Assembly (NCBI GenBank): GCA_022497145.1
Contig: MU385867.1
Location: forward strand, 248,001-312,000
From: Rostrohypoxylon terebratum
Lineage: Eukaryota > Ascomycota > Sordariomycetes > Xylariales > Hypoxylaceae
Direction of reading: 5' to 3'
Length of the DNA: 64,000 bases
Positions 21,186 to 34,396 of the stretch are shown here, one piece after another. Position 1 is the stretch's first letter. Each line of letters begins with the position of its first letter. A program made the position numbers and the translations under genes. The notes beneath the pieces were generated by a model. That model was not told the origin of the DNA and made no database searches. It saw nothing but the letters and a program-made list of their open reading frames with translations.

Positions 21186-22440
21186 ATGCCCGCGATGTCG
21201 ATCAAGACCCTTATTCGCAAACTCTTTAGGGCAACAATAATCATCCGCGTCGAAACGATGGCCGCCAAGGAGCAAGAGGTCATTGATCTGACGGTGCCGT
21301 CCAGAGAGACGTCGCTTCAGCCTGTGGAGGGTCCGAAGTCATCGTCTACTACACTAGGTACCGATAGGATTGAGCGTGAGAGTTCTAGAACCATATCAAG
21401 AGAAGCAACGCCGGCTCCCCCCGGAGAACTTTCAGGGGAAAGAGAAATCCAAGAACTTGATGGGCCACCGGCGATATTTAAGGGGAAGGAAGTTTGTCGT
21501 TCGCCTTCGCCAGCGATAGTATCGAGGAGTAGGGTCGAGGTTGAAGTCGTCTCTCCAGCTAGGTCAACAGCTACCGTTGCAGAGGCCGGTAACACTACTT
21601 CCGTGTCCGAACTATCGGCCACCACAGCAGAGCGCGGGAGAAAACCAGCTTCACCAGCACCCAAGGGCAATAATAGCAATACCAACAGTCCAACGCAACG
21701 CAAGCGCCGCTACGACTCCCCCGAAATCACCGTCATCGTCAAAGAGGAGCCTGGAAACGACAACGCCCCACCATCACCAATAGACGAATACCCGCGCTTC
21801 ATCAAAGCCGACGACTCCGACGACGACAAGTTCGAGTTCTCACCCAAGAAGCAGCGCGGCTCGACCCCGGAATTCGACCTCTCCCCAATCCCCTTCTACC
21901 GTTCCTCCGGCCCCTCGCCGAACCCCCTCCCCATCCCCTTCCACCACCCGGAGTTCCCCGAACGCCCCGCCTTGCGGTGTCCGAAGAAGAAGCCGGACCA
22001 CCGCGTGATCGAGACCGAGGTATCGACATCAGGCCGCAACCAGAACCGCGTATACTACAAATGCCGCGACGTAAGCCATCCCCTCCCCTCCCCTCCCTCC
22101 CTGATGTCCATAACCCTACCTACCCACCCACCCTACTAACACCCATCAAAAAACGCAGTGCCCAGGCTTCGGCTCCTTCATCTGCTGGGCCGACTCCCGC
22201 CTAACCTGGGCAGCAGGCCGCACGGCCCTAACGCCCAAAGACCCGCTGTGGCCGCGCTGCTGGTGCGGCCACGCCGCGCGCGAGGACGTCACCGGCGACC
22301 GCGCCGTCTACCCCAACACCCTCTGGTACAAGTGCGCCACCGACGCCTGCCGCTTCCGCCGCTACGACTCCGACGACCCGCTGACCCCCGAGGAGATCAA
22401 CCGCTATAGCGGCGCGCACGTGTACCAACTGGGATGCTGA
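21186..22440 (+). CDS. GRF-type zinc-finger protein with SUMO-interacting-like motif
   Basis: Exon 1 (21186-22070) and exon 2 (22159-22440), donor GTAAGC, give 388 residues; a second ATG at 21258 would give 364 and may be the real start. Just after that ATG, EVIDLT matches a SUMO-interaction motif. A long disordered Ser/Pro/acidic region follows, with SPEITVIVKEEPG resembling a sumoylation or SIM segment. The C-terminus holds a GRF-like finger (LRCPKK...RNQNRVYYKCRDCPGFGSFICWAD) split by the intron. A second similar module follows (CWCGHAA...NTLWYKCATDACRFRRYD). GRF fingers bind DNA or RNA and occur in repair and topoisomerase proteins. A nuclear DNA-associated role is likely; the partner is unknown. 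Confidence 0.7.
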
Positions 22441-23130
22441 TCGAGAAGGTTGGAGTTATCTTCTTTTTTATTTCCTTTTGTCTAGGTACCATTTGACTTT
22501 CTTGCGCGGGAGCTGGGAGCTGAGTGTTTTGTCGCGTTGGGCGTCGGTGACGGGATATCATGGATGGGATTTTTGGGATTGTAAGGAATATGTGGGTATG
22601 TTTTGTGATCGGATTATCGTGTATATGGTTAGAAAACTAGGCTGGATGTTGGATGTCTGCATTGAAAATAGATCTTGACCTACCTGTAGTGACTGCTCAG
22701 AATAACATACCCATGTGTTGGAAGTACATTAAAGACCGTATACGAATGGAAACAAGTGTCAATTAGTAAGCAAGGAAGTCGTAGCAGGATGAACGATGGA
22801 AATATAATATCGATTCATTAAGAATATTCACTGCTCGGAAGATGAATCGCGTGATATCGGTATAAGGCATCTGTACATGTTAACAGTTCCCAAGACCGCA
22901 ATCGTGTTCTCAAATACACTATTCTTAGCGAGCTTTCGAGCCAGCCATCGAGCTATGTGATGGTACCCTGAAATAGTCTTAGGTAGTAGCATAGGAGTCA
23001 GCTACCTACATCTACATATACAATACACAGTGACAAAACCACCCCGAACCCCGTTGACGCCGTACAATGCAATCCAATTATAGTCCGCTGAAGCCTCCGT
23101 GAAACTAGGGCACACGCTCCGAGCTATCCA
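22441..23130. other. Intergenic, convergent 3' ends
   Basis: This lies between two convergent genes. I see no coding frame, repeat or RNA gene. Confidence 0.4.
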
Positions 23131-25868
23131 TTATTCCAACAGTGCTCTAGCTGCCTTCGTTATGATGTCCGCGGTCTTGTCGATGAGCTTTTGAGTCAGT
23201 GGCCAATCTTCCGCGTCCATGGCGTCGCGGATAGCCGGGAAATATGCTTCATCGTATCCGGACCACAACTGTGGACCAAAGACGACATGCTTGAATTGTG
23301 TTCGGTTTGGAATCTGTGGTTAAATGTTAGTACGAGATTCAAATGATTGGACGCATAGGAAAAACATAGGCTTACCCCGCCACCAAACTCCAAATCAAGC
23401 AGGCCACTCTCGAAGTTCGCCATACGACTATTATAATCGGCTCGCTTTTGGCCCAAACCTACTGGCTCCCAACCATTGGATGATACAACAGCTGATTGCC
23501 AAATTGACTCCCACCTCTCAAATTCCGAGACGGCCTTCTCAACCTCGACAACTGCATCCTTGATCGGATCTAAATTATAATGTTCATTGACACCCTTGTC
23601 TTCGCCCCATTGCCATAAATTCCCTAGATAGCGGCCGAGAGACAACGCATAATTGCCCATATCGAAAGGTAATACTGGTCGGTCGGCTAATTCGAGAATG
23701 AGGAGACCGAGAACTTGCCCAAGGAGGTTGTGGTACACGAAGCCTGGGTCACTAACACGATCCATCCAGTCGAAATTGTCGTACGCAGAATGGTAAGGAT
23801 GGACAGCTCCGTCAAATCGGATATCGATAGAACTGGTGCCCGCGATGTCCTGGAACGCGACATAATCGCTACCAGCACCAAGGCCTTCAATCTCTGCGTT
23901 GCGACCATCCCACAGAGAGCGCAACGTAGCGTTGAAGTTAGGGTCAATAACTCTATCGAGCACCTTGTAGAGGACCTTTCGGAAAACGGGAGACGCTGCG
24001 GCGTGGAACTCCTGTCCGGAAACAGCAGCATCCAGATTTATATATGCAAAAGCATTTTTTTGCAAGGCCTCTAGATTGTTTTCGACGTATTCGGTGCTGC
24101 CAATGAGGTTGTACTCTTCACCATCCCAACTCATGAACTCGATTGTGCGAAGTGGCCGCCAACCCCTGCCTAAAAGATCGCCAAATATGCGCGCAACTTC
24201 GAGCATGACGGCTGTTCCTGAGTTAGGGTCGGTGGCGCCAAAGGACCAAGCATCGCGGTGATTGCCGATGATGATCGACTTCTCGTTCTGCTCGATGCCT
24301 GTGATTCTACCATAGATATTCCAGATCTTCTGTCGTTCATTCTCGTCCTGTTCATTCTTCAGTCGTACGATTGGCGACGACGAATTTCCCGACCACCATT
24401 CGACATCAGGTACACCACCTTGCCAGTCATTCGGGCACGGTTCGCCAAAGCCCTGGATATGTTGTAGGAGAATTTGGGCATCGCGCCAGGCCAAAGGTAT
24501 ACTTGGAATACCGACTAGACCTGTGGCTTTACTCTTCTCCATCCGAGGCTGGCCCTCCTTGCTTTCCCAGCCAGGGGTGAGAACATCACCTACTACCCAG
24601 CTCATCAAACTGACGCCGCCTCTCTGGACACCATCCGCTGGCATATATCGTCCATTGGGAGCTGGCTCTCCCTTTACGAAGCCGTCATCTGCTGGGTCGC
24701 TGTAAATAATGCATCCGGCAAATCCTGCCAGTTCGGCCGCCTTGATCTTGAGAGCTCGGTCGCCTTGGGTGCCGTAGTAACGTACAAGCGCGATCGCACC
24801 TTTCGTCTCGATTCCCTTGTCCGCTAGCATCTTGAAATCTTCCCTCGATCCATAATTGGCATAGATTAGTGGGCCCTTCACGTCGCCAGCCTTTGAATGA
24901 CCGTGAAACACAAACGTTTGGTGACCAGCCGTCTCTTTACCAACTTCCTCCTCTTCCAAGGCAGCCGTCCATGCGGCTTCCTTACCATCCTCGGACATGA
25001 TTTGTACAGCCCTGCCGCCTGGAATCGGATAGTTCAGGTAAACCTGGTATTCATCGACTGATACATCCTCCAAGCCATAATTCATGAAGTCATTCCGCAC
25101 ATCCATTGCTAGAGCGTAGTCGCCTTCGGTTCCTGCGATATGCGCGTAACTCGTAAAGTGCTTGAGGGTAGTCCTCATCGTATCTGAGTTGACTTCGGCT
25201 TGTACATATTGGCGGACAGCTTCGGGGTCGAACATATGTCCACCTATACGCCGCGTCATTTTCGTGAAGAGGTCGCTCATGAAGAGGATGTATAAGAAGC
25301 CCAGGATTAAGAAAACAGCAAGCAGTCTGCCAATTAATAATATGGCAGCGGCGCTATTGATTTTCGGCCACCTAAACCTTCTTGTCTCGGTTGGTTCACT
25401 ATCTTGGGCATCTGTCGCATCGTTCTGACGAGGCAGTCGAACAGTAAACCTAGGTAGTCGCCATCGCCATTGCCACTTCCACTGGGGTAGGGAAGATGCT
25501 ATTCGTTTCGTCCAGGAGGATGTGGATGATCGAGAACTTGTATCGTTTAGCGGATCTTCGACTTCCAGCTCTTGCATTTCGCGCCGAACGCGCGCATCTT
25601 CGCCATCGTCACTATCGTCATCGTCGAGGGTCCATTGCGATCCTTCGTCATCTGACTCTACGTAGGGAGATCGATATCCGTCGGGCGCACGTCTCGATGA
25701 ATCACCCTGCCGAGATCGTGAGAAGAGAAGTGACTGCGCCTCGGTTTCGGAATTAGGTCTGGTATCTATTGGCGAATGAGGTCGGTGTGTGGACGAGTTG
25801 CCGCCGGTCGCCTCATCGTAAGTTGGTATTGGGGGTGGTGGTATGTACTGGGATTTTTCGGAAGGCAT
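23131..25868 (-). CDS. Glutamate carboxypeptidase II-like M28 peptidase (PSMA/Tre1/Vps70 family)
   Basis: Exon 1 (25868-23376) and exon 2 (23313-23131), with a 62-base intron, encode 891 residues. An acidic cytoplasmic tail is followed by a signal-anchor helix at about 173-197. A PA (protease-associated) insert follows, then the M28 core: GNHRDAWSFGATDPNSG, MSWDGEEYNLIGS, INLDAAVSG, and YHSAYDNFDWMDR. These supply the expected zinc ligands (His, Asp, Glu, Asp, His) and the catalytic Glu, so the enzyme should be active. The C-terminus is a transferrin-receptor-like dimerisation helix bundle ending ITKAARALLE. Yeast relatives Tre1/Tre2 and Vps70 act in vacuolar trafficking and transporter sorting. 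Location is probably vacuolar or endosomal membrane. The splice join was set by the family continuation LEFGGG-IPNRTQFKHVVFG. Confidence 0.93.
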
Positions 25869-27008
25869 CTTGATTGTACAACGTCATTGATATGTTGTGA
25901 TAGATGAAATATATATCAGTTTTCTCGATGGAGCCGGTCGGATGAAGAAAAATACATCGAATCGTCGGTAGGGGTCGGAAGGGGGTCGGTAGGAGTCACG
26001 ATATGTGGTTAAAACGAGTGATTACGAGTCGAATGAACGATAAAGGAGTGGATTTGTGAAAGCTCAATCAAGGGAACGAGGCAAGAACAGGTTCAATACC
26101 ACCGAGGTGGTCATTGAAAGGGGAAAAAAAGAGGATAATTGATATATATATTAGGGTACCATCTAAAAAGAAACATGAGGCCGAAAAAATAAAGTTTATG
26201 GAGTGAGATGTGTTAGATGTGTTAGAACTTAGATGTCTCAACTGAACATTCAAAGTTCTGCATTTGGATCTTGAGGCGTTGCAGGTCCCCCAGTCCTGGT
26301 TTCCTCGTTACATACATAGTACATCTTGCGCTAGTTCCCAAGGTTCCAAGGATATATCCTTAGTCATCAATAGCACTGCCACAATCAGGGGTTAGGAACC
26401 CAAAATCTTGGTACAAATGTCCGGTACGATGAACATTTGAAGCCTGCATGTACCTAGGTACCTAAGTCAGTACACAAGTAGGCACATCTGGTCAATGTAA
26501 AAACACTGGAAGTACGAAGTAGGTACGATGTGTTCATTCGAAATATGGATGCAAATATGTAAGTGCATAAATCTAGTAGTACTAATAGCACATTTCACAT
26601 AAGCGATGTATAATTCATATCGATGGATGGATGGATGGATGAATTTAGTACAATACGTACAAATGCATCCTATCATAAGTTGGTTGTTCAAGAAACCCGG
26701 CTTCTTCACGAGACTGGTACAAGTACAAGAGGGGTTCGGGGAACCATCGCGGCACTAACTAAAAAGCAACTCTCAAAAAGGACGTGAGGACGCCGAGACT
26801 CCTACAAGAAGCCAACGCATCCTTTCAAATCATCAAGAATATACATATGTACACTGTAATCTATAACTAAACGGGGCATCATGATAACTATCCCCATTTC
26901 CTTGTAAACACGCAGGCTTCTTATCCTTGGTATAATATCATCAGGGCAACTAGTACATGTCGCAATCGCGTGGTTTGAAAACGTCCCGACATCTTTACAG
27001 AGTTATGC
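25869..27008. other. Intergenic with GATG microsatellite
   Basis: This holds the promoter of the M28 peptidase gene and the 3' region of VPS35. A (GATG)n run lies at about 26621-26643. No gene seen. Confidence 0.45.
26621..26643. repeat. (GATG)n microsatellite
   Basis: Five or so perfect GATG units occur in intergenic DNA; a polymorphic marker candidate. Confidence 0.7.
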
Positions 27009-29880
27009 TTATTTTTGCGGCGGTTGGAGAACTACCCCTTCATACTGCCTGGAGGCGATGTTGTCTAGGGTGTGCTTGAAATGCCGCTTACTACTCTCTA
27101 TGCTCGCAGAGTCTTGTTGGTTCGTGCCTAAGTTGGAGTGAATGAGCTCAATAAGACCATTGATATATTTCGTAGTGACCTGTCAATGGTAAGCTTGGTT
27201 CCGTCTCAATACGATTGATAAACATGTATGTTCCTTACTGATTCATTTTGCTGGTCAAAATAGTAGACGTAGCGGTCCAGAATCTCGACAAATAGTTCGA
27301 TCGATGTCGCCTGCTCCATGCAGGAGTCGGCGACACGTAGAGCTCGCTGCAGGCATTCCAGAACTCTTTTTCCGTCTCGATAAAGCTGTAAGAAGTTAGT
27401 TGCGCTATCCGAACCAGCACGACCAATGGAACTTACCCCTTCGTCCGATTCCTCGACAGCAGCGATCGGCGTTGCCCACCATAGATGACTCGCTAGATAT
27501 ACTGCTCGGCACTGGTCTGGCTTTCGCAGCAGCTTACTTCCATGTAGCGCGCACTTCGTGATAAGAGTATCGTAGTTCTCTTTGCCAAAGTTTCTTGTCT
27601 GGTGCAAAGCGTTGGCGATAACGCATACTGCTTGAAACTGTGCCTTCGAATCGGAGATTGCTTCTTCATACACCGTAAAAGCCTGGGCAAAAAACTCATA
27701 CGCGACCTCTTCGAAGCTAGTCATATCGGCGGTTTGACCACAAGCGCAGAACAACCGCAAGGAGAGTTCAGCAGCACCCGATCCATTGACTCTTGTATAA
27801 ATACTCGAAATCGACGAGTGCAAGAATTTGTAGAGAGCGCTTAATTGCGTTTCCCAGTTGTCGTCATAATGTTCCCTAGCTTTGAAGCGGCGCGCCAGCT
27901 TCATGCCCGCAGTGATTAGAGGTGGGGTTGTCGTACGGATTCTCTCGTTTCCTTCCGCAAACGCCTTGCGGACCATTTGAAGAAGGCGGAATTGAGTATC
28001 ATTGTTTTCGCCGTCGAGCAAGTGAATGATTCGAGCCAGCCAACCTTGTTCTTCCATGGTCTCATCAGTCTCAAGAGCTCTCCGTTGGGGACCTCCCGGG
28101 TATCCCGCAGGTGGTTGAGATCCCTCCTTGATCAAGACCTTCAGAATCTCGAGGACGTTTTCAAGTTGCGCAGTAGTAGATATCGTGGTTTGATTACGTA
28201 ACAGAGTTCTCGCAACTTCACCAGCGACAGCCCTCCTTGTAGGATAAGTTTGGGATTGGAAGAGGGGCACATAGGTAGGGAGAGAAAGGGCTGTAAATAT
28301 AGACACATATCTCTTGAGCGGAGCTTGTAGCAGCCCAAGAAGACTCTGTTGTGCCGGGACAGAGTGAAGGTCGGCACTGTTGGCGTGCTCCTTGACCTTT
28401 TGATTCGCATACTCAAGAATCTGATCCACATAGTCAAGACGACCAGGATAGATGTTCAATGCAAGATTAGCAAGCGAGACTAATAAGGCAATCGTATCCT
28501 GTATGGGTAGGTGCTGCGCATTGACAAGATTATTGACTTGCTCAAAGAAAACCTCGTAAAGCTTGACATTAGGAGGAATCCCACGCTGCTTCTTAGGAGC
28601 TTGAGATGATCCATCCGTCTCTTTCTCAACTGCTGTCGCCTCCGTACCCGCGACCGATGGTGCCGGTTCGGAGTCCGCCGGTGCGTGAGATTCAGTAAAT
28701 TCGCCAGGTTCGCCATTAGCATGGTCCCCATTTGCATCAGCGGACGCCTCGTCTACAGCTGGCTTTGCTTCTTGCTGTTCCTTGCTTAACCGAACCTTCT
28801 CAAGAAGACTTGCTAGCGCATCTTCTTCCAGTTTTGCTCTGTCTTCCGCAACCTCTTCCTGCGATTCTCGCTCAGCATAGGCAGATAGCCTGTCCATCAA
28901 CCCAATGACAATAGCCTTGACGTTGACGTGAGGGTTTAACCGTGATACTGCGGCAAGGAATTGATCGAGAGTGTGTAAATGGAATTCGTCCGGGAAGACT
29001 TGAGTGATTATCTCTAAGAGATACTCTTGGGCTAGGACGTCGCGACATTGTACCACCTGCTCGAGCAGAGGGCCTAGGATACCGTCCTGATAGGCTTCAA
29101 GGTCGACCAATTGGCTGAGCCGTACAATATTGCTACCCACAAGAAGCTGCAACTCTTTCCGTTCCTTGGTCCTCTGTTCGCGCTCACGCGAATGGCCTTG
29201 GTGTTGTAGCCGTACCCAGAGCTTGTTCATCTCGACAAAGTTCGTTAATATGAAGTTGATCGAATCTTGGAGATTTCCCTCGGGGCCGTCACTGTCGCCG
29301 GTAGGTAGATAGTCCCTGGCTTGTCCAGATAAGTAGTAACGCAAGAATAAGCCACGAATGGGGTGTTGAACACCACGGCTCATATCCATCATGTCCTTCA
29401 TCAATTCTTTGACCGGCGCTCCCGGGATAGACATGTATGCGGTGCCGACGGTTATCATCAAATACAATCGTGGAATGATGTTGCCAGCATATTGGACGAG
29501 TTCGTAGAGGTCGGCGAGGTGGTTGGTAGGGTGGTTCTCACGAAGGTGCATCGAAAGGTAGCGCATGGCATCGAATACAGCCATGTATAATTCGTAGTAT
29601 TGCTTTGGACCCAGGCTACTTGTTCGCAGTTCGGCGACTAGGGTAGAGCTACGTAATCTGTAGTTAGCTACCTAGCACGACGGGACAAGGCCGGAGACGG
29701 CGGATGATGTATAGCAATCAATTTGATTAGCATCTCAACTTACCAACATTTAAGAGCGTCCATGAGCTTTCCAGGCGTGTCGAGACATTTGCGCATAAGC
29801 GCAGTCTGCTGGCGCACGGCAATCAGGGCATCCTCCAATAATCTAGCCTGGTCCTCAGGCGGAGCAGGTGTTGTTGACAT
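27009..29880 (-). CDS. VPS35: Vacuolar protein sorting-associated protein 35 (retromer subunit)
   Basis: Four exons (29880-29744, 29648-27437, 27385-27239, 27179-27009) give 888 residues. Exon 1 encodes MSTTPAPPEDQARLLEDALI and runs to LMDALKC. Exon 2 continues with STLVAELRTSSLGPKQYYELY, the Vps35 N-terminal signature that binds Vps26. The remainder is the alpha-solenoid (LREN.P, GVQHPIRGLFLRYYL, VQCRDVLAQEYLLEIITQVFPDEFHL) with a disordered acidic insert around residues 340-400. The short intron at 27386-27436 is in frame, so a naive reading would retain it. Vps35 is the core of the retromer cargo complex that retrieves receptors from endosome to Golgi. Length is a little above the yeast protein's usual size because of the insert. 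Single-copy housekeeping gene. Confidence 0.96.
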
Positions 29881-30578
29881 TTTCGGGGGGTTACGTCGAC
29901 GATAATGCGGTAATGGTAGTGGTAATGGTAATGGTAATAGTTAGATCCGTAGAAGGGACATATACCATAAGGAAATTTAGCAATATCTCGCACAAGTCAT
30001 TTGGTCGTCGCTTATCGAATTTGATATCAAGACGGTATGCAGGAATATCTAGCGGCGAACGGCGAACGGCAGGCAAAGGCTGAGAAGGCTGAGAGATCTT
30101 TTTACTAGGTAGTATGTAAGAAATTCGGATGCCTGCGACGGTTCCAAGGTTGGATGTAAGCGGGACGAAATTCAGAGCAGCTGCAAACTAGAAACTACAA
30201 GCGCTTCAATGTTCCAGCTAGGTACGACGTAGTACATAATTGGAAGCTATGGGTGCGTCAAGCCACTCTAGTAAATATGCTAGAATGTGCCTAAAGCCAA
30301 ACTAGCCACATCTTCTAGGTATGTACACTAGTACAGGGTACTACCTTGCACAGTGACTTGACCCCAGCTAAGGCACGACCCACTTTTTAGGGATCATGGC
30401 TGCATAAGCTCTCTCTCCTCACCTACCCCTTTTTCATCTTCATCATTCTTTCATTGATAAGCTCCCCGCGCATGGATGTCCGATAAATAGCTCGCTCAAC
30501 TCGTTTATTCTAGATATCTCTCCTTCTATCTCTCCTTCTATCTCATACAATATTCAGAAGGGTTACGATCAAGCATGA
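29881..30578. other. Intergenic, VPS35 promoter and 3' region of monooxygenase
   Basis: A GGTAAT/GGTAGT short-repeat patch lies at 29912-29938 next to the VPS35 start. A duplicated TATCTCTCCTTC occurs at 30514-30540. No gene seen. Confidence 0.4.
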
Positions 30579-32189
30579 CTATTCATCTTCTACATCCATA
30601 CGTCCATGAGAAACAGTCCTACGTATATTCAAGCCCGACCATATAAATCTTATAAATCGACCGCTAATTACCACTGAAGCTGTGATTAAGAAGAACAAGA
30701 AGCTGAGAACTCCGAAGAACGACGGCGGGCTGCGCTTGGCCTTGGCCGGCGCCCGACTAGCAGGGCCCGGGATAAGATGCTTCCAAGGAATGGTCGCATT
30801 TGGGAACGGCTCCTTGTCGTCCGTGAAGTCCAGCACTTGTCCCCTACTAGCACGATTTGAAATGACATACCTCGCGAGCAGAACATGGGCAGACCGAGGA
30901 AGATACGGCTGTACCCAGTAGTCCGCAAACCAATACAGCCCATTATACCAAGCACACATCTGCGTCTCCATACTCGAGACATTCCAATCATCCTGGACCT
31001 CGTTTATGCGCGATTTGTAGTAGCGCTCGAACGCGGCAGATAGGACCTCTAGGCTTGGGCCATTCTGGTTCTTCTCGCTGCCCGGCTCTTGCGAAGGTGT
31101 ATGTAAAGCACGGTGAAGCTCGTTAGTAAGAGCTATCGCGTCATGCATGCCGTTGATGTATCCAAGTCCTTGGTTCGGCGTGAATTTGTGGGCGGCGTCG
31201 CCGGTTAGAACTATTCGCCCCCAAGACCAACGCTTCAGAACGCCTTCCTCGAGAACGGCCATGCCGACAGTATATCTCTGCGGGAACACATCTCTTACAA
31301 TCAGGTTACCGCAGGCAGCCATGTGGGAATACTTTTCGGCAAACTCAATAGCATCCTTTTCTGTGTAACGAGTTCCCATTTTCACAGGCCCATTGGGTAG
31401 ACGTTCGTATACGAAGACCCAAGACCTCTCCAATCCAATGACGCATTGGGCCGAGTGGTCCTTCGCGTGCGCAAACCACGCAGTTCCCGGGGGGCCACCG
31501 TGATTCTCGCCTTGTAGAGGGAATGAGCACCACATCGTCCTGTAGTTACACACGAACGGTTTCTCATCGTCAATGTCGATGGTGGGTGATGCTTTCAATG
31601 CGAGGGATCGCATTTGCTCCCGCGTTCGGCTATGGACACCATCGGCGCCGATAACGATAGACCCTTCATACTTCGTACCATCCGCGCAAGTAACAGTGAC
31701 TCCCGAATCGTCGGCCACGATGCCTGCCAGCTTCTTGTTAGTCAGAACGCGAGACTGATTTTCCGGGCTAAGTCTGTCGTAAAGCATTTTAACCAGATGA
31801 GCTCGGTGAAATATGTACGACCCAATTCCATTGCTTATTGAGGACTATGTGAGCATGACCCAGGTTAAGGGGCGATGAGGGAAACCTTACGACTTTCTTA
31901 ATAAATCATGAAATGGAAATCTCCTCAGTAATGTGCGACCGTCACCGGTGGTGACACGCATATCGATCATCTCGACACTAATCTTGAGAAGACTATCGAG
32001 CAATCCTAATTGTGCTAGGGCTCGCATTCCGTCAGGGGTAACGACCAAACTAGCGCCTGCATCTTCGGCGATACTTCGACGACCCTCTAGGACGACGTAG
32101 TCGATGCTGGCTTTGGCAAGCGAATGTGCCAAAGTCAAGCCTACGAGGCCTCCGCCGACTACTATGACTTTGAAGTTTTCGTTGTTCAT
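30579..32189 (-). CDS. FAD-dependent monooxygenase, PaxM-like, C-terminal membrane anchor
   Basis: Exon 1 (32189-31891) and exon 2 (31833-30579), with a 57-base intron (donor GTAAGG), encode 517 residues. The Rossmann start VIVVGGGLVGLTLAHSL carries GxGxxG at 12-17. VIGADGVHSRTR is the DG motif and GRIVLTGDAAHKFTPNQGLGYINGMHDA the GD motif. Together they mark a group A flavin monooxygenase. LEGRRSIAEDAGASLVV and YERLPNGPVKMGTRYTEKD are specific to PaxM-like fungal enzymes. A hydrophobic segment near the C-terminus (FGVLSFLFFLITASVVI) anchors it to a membrane, probably the ER. Indole-diterpene PaxM epoxidises a prenylated indole, but no prenyltransferase or cyclase gene lies in the window, so the substrate is unknown. 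Confidence 0.88.
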
Positions 32190-34396
32190 CGTGACTTGTC
32201 AAGTGGTTTATAGTACTTGTGTTGTTAGTTGCTTTTGATCCACGAAGGCGGGCTTAGAGATGTCGGTCTATATATATCATGATCTAGAGTTACCTTTATG
32301 CCACCGTCGGGTCCTCCGCGCTACCACAAGGCCTGGCCATTTTCGGCTTCCGATCTAAGCAGCACCCATAAGCATGGCACGACCAAGTGACCCAGATCGT
32401 GTGTAGCGACTGTTCAAAGGTGTGTTGCAAGGAATCACATACAGCCAACCGCCAACCACCAACATCATTATGGCAGGGTATGTAGGTACATGCTATGTCG
32501 GAACCTGTACCTGTACCTAAGAGCCTAGATTCTTACGATTCTTGCATGCTGGATACCTACTTTCATCTTGCTGTCCCAGGTTACTAAAGCTGAATCAGCT
32601 ACGTGTTAATGATGCCCATTTTTTAACATTTCAGTTCCTGGAAACTCCCTGGTAACTCTGTCACTGCGAATAGGAATTCGCTAGTACCCATAGCTTGTGA
32701 TTTTGATAGCTTCCAATTTCAATATATTCTCTTGCTCAAATGTACCTAACCTTGCTCGGAGATCAGTGTCGTCTGTTATCTCCACATTACGAAGCTTGGA
32801 CGGCCGCGGAGTACAAATTGGTAAGTCTACGATATGTGTCATGTAATTATATTGCTAAGTTATCTGATTCTGAGGTGACCTGAGACTAGAGCGCAGCGAA
32901 CGCACCACTCTTATGGCGGCCCATACACACATCTTTGTAAAAATGCGTCTTCCCTTTTACACTAAAGCGCGGCGCATCGCTCGCTAGTGCCCGCTCTACC
33001 GGTTTTAGCAGATAACTATTACACCATATTCTTCTCTCCCCTACAGACTACCAGGTACAGTATGACACATCCGTAGATAAGATTATATGGATACGACCTC
33101 AAGTTCAAACCCGGCGGCTTTCGGAGACGTCAAGCTCATATACCTGATATACCTAATCCTGACGTCTTTGTGAAACAGTTTGCTGAGCCACTTCCGTCCC
33201 ATATTCTAGAATCTAAGTATTCAGCCCTACGAACTGCCTGCATTGCTATTAATTGCTCGCCAATCAGGTCTGTTAATCGGGTTGCCATTTTCCCTCTTTC
33301 ACCGTTGATTTCAGAAAAGTACCTACATCCGTAGACCACGTCAACGAACCGGAGTCTGATCCGGTTGTGTCCTCCGTATGGCGCCGCTTACGTTATGTGT
33401 CTTTTTCCATGTGATAATACCTAATCTCAAGACTCAAAACTACTACTAGTCTCATGGGGAAGTCCACTACGCTTCCACTAAAACTCACTAGGTTAATTCA
33501 TACCGCTTTCAAAAATGGGATAAAATCGCAAAAATCTCATCATGAAAGTTTAAAGTCAGTCAGGATTTAATTAAGCATGGTGCGTTCAATACCATTCAAT
33601 GTACATACCAATGTGATAGAGTGTTTCATTATAAGATATTCGTCGCTGAAAATACTTTCCCGCCGTTAACCTAGAGCCACAAGGCAAATTCGCTATGCCT
33701 CTACTCTCAACTCGGCATACAAAAGCCGATATTTCTGTAATATCGCTGGTCCCGTCTAGCTAATGGTTCGGCGAAATGATAACATTTTTACCGTATTTTC
33801 CTAGTTTATTTAATTGTGGAAGACATCTTGTGAATGAGTCCCGGTTTCCATTGACTTACCTAGTTAGTTACTCTCACAGTCTTGGGACTGTGCACTATGC
33901 CCTTACAGGAAGGTACCGGATCAATGTATAGATTTTGATTGGTCGACTGTATATAAGATTATGTTGAACACACTGTGTAAAGACCATGAGGACTCGACGA
34001 CGAGTATTATGAATTATGTAGCATACAAAGTATAGGAAATTACATAAAAGCTCTCGGTATAATAAAGGCGCGAGTTTTATGTTAATTATTTTATCTGAAA
34101 TCAGCCTCCCAGTGCCTAGAGAAACAGTTGCATTGTGGGAAACACCTTCTAAAGAAAGAGAGATTTGAACCGCCCAATAGAATTGAGTCACACCGGAACA
34201 TGGTGTAGTTGACAGGTAGATATAAGTATCTCCTCTTTCCGCCGAATTTTATCGCCAAGTGTTTCTTTAATCGAAGATACCTATTTCCAAACCACTGAAG
34301 ATTCCTCGAGAAGAGACACCACTACCATAATATTCGTTGTAGACTCTCAACTCCGTTTATTTTATTTTATCTTATTTTCTTTAATTCACCCTCAAC
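32190..34396. other. Intergenic, about 2.2 kb
   Basis: I scanned both strands and found no spliced or unspliced gene that I can support. Open frames at 33136-33339 and 33895-34191 (minus) have no domain features. Confidence 0.4.
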
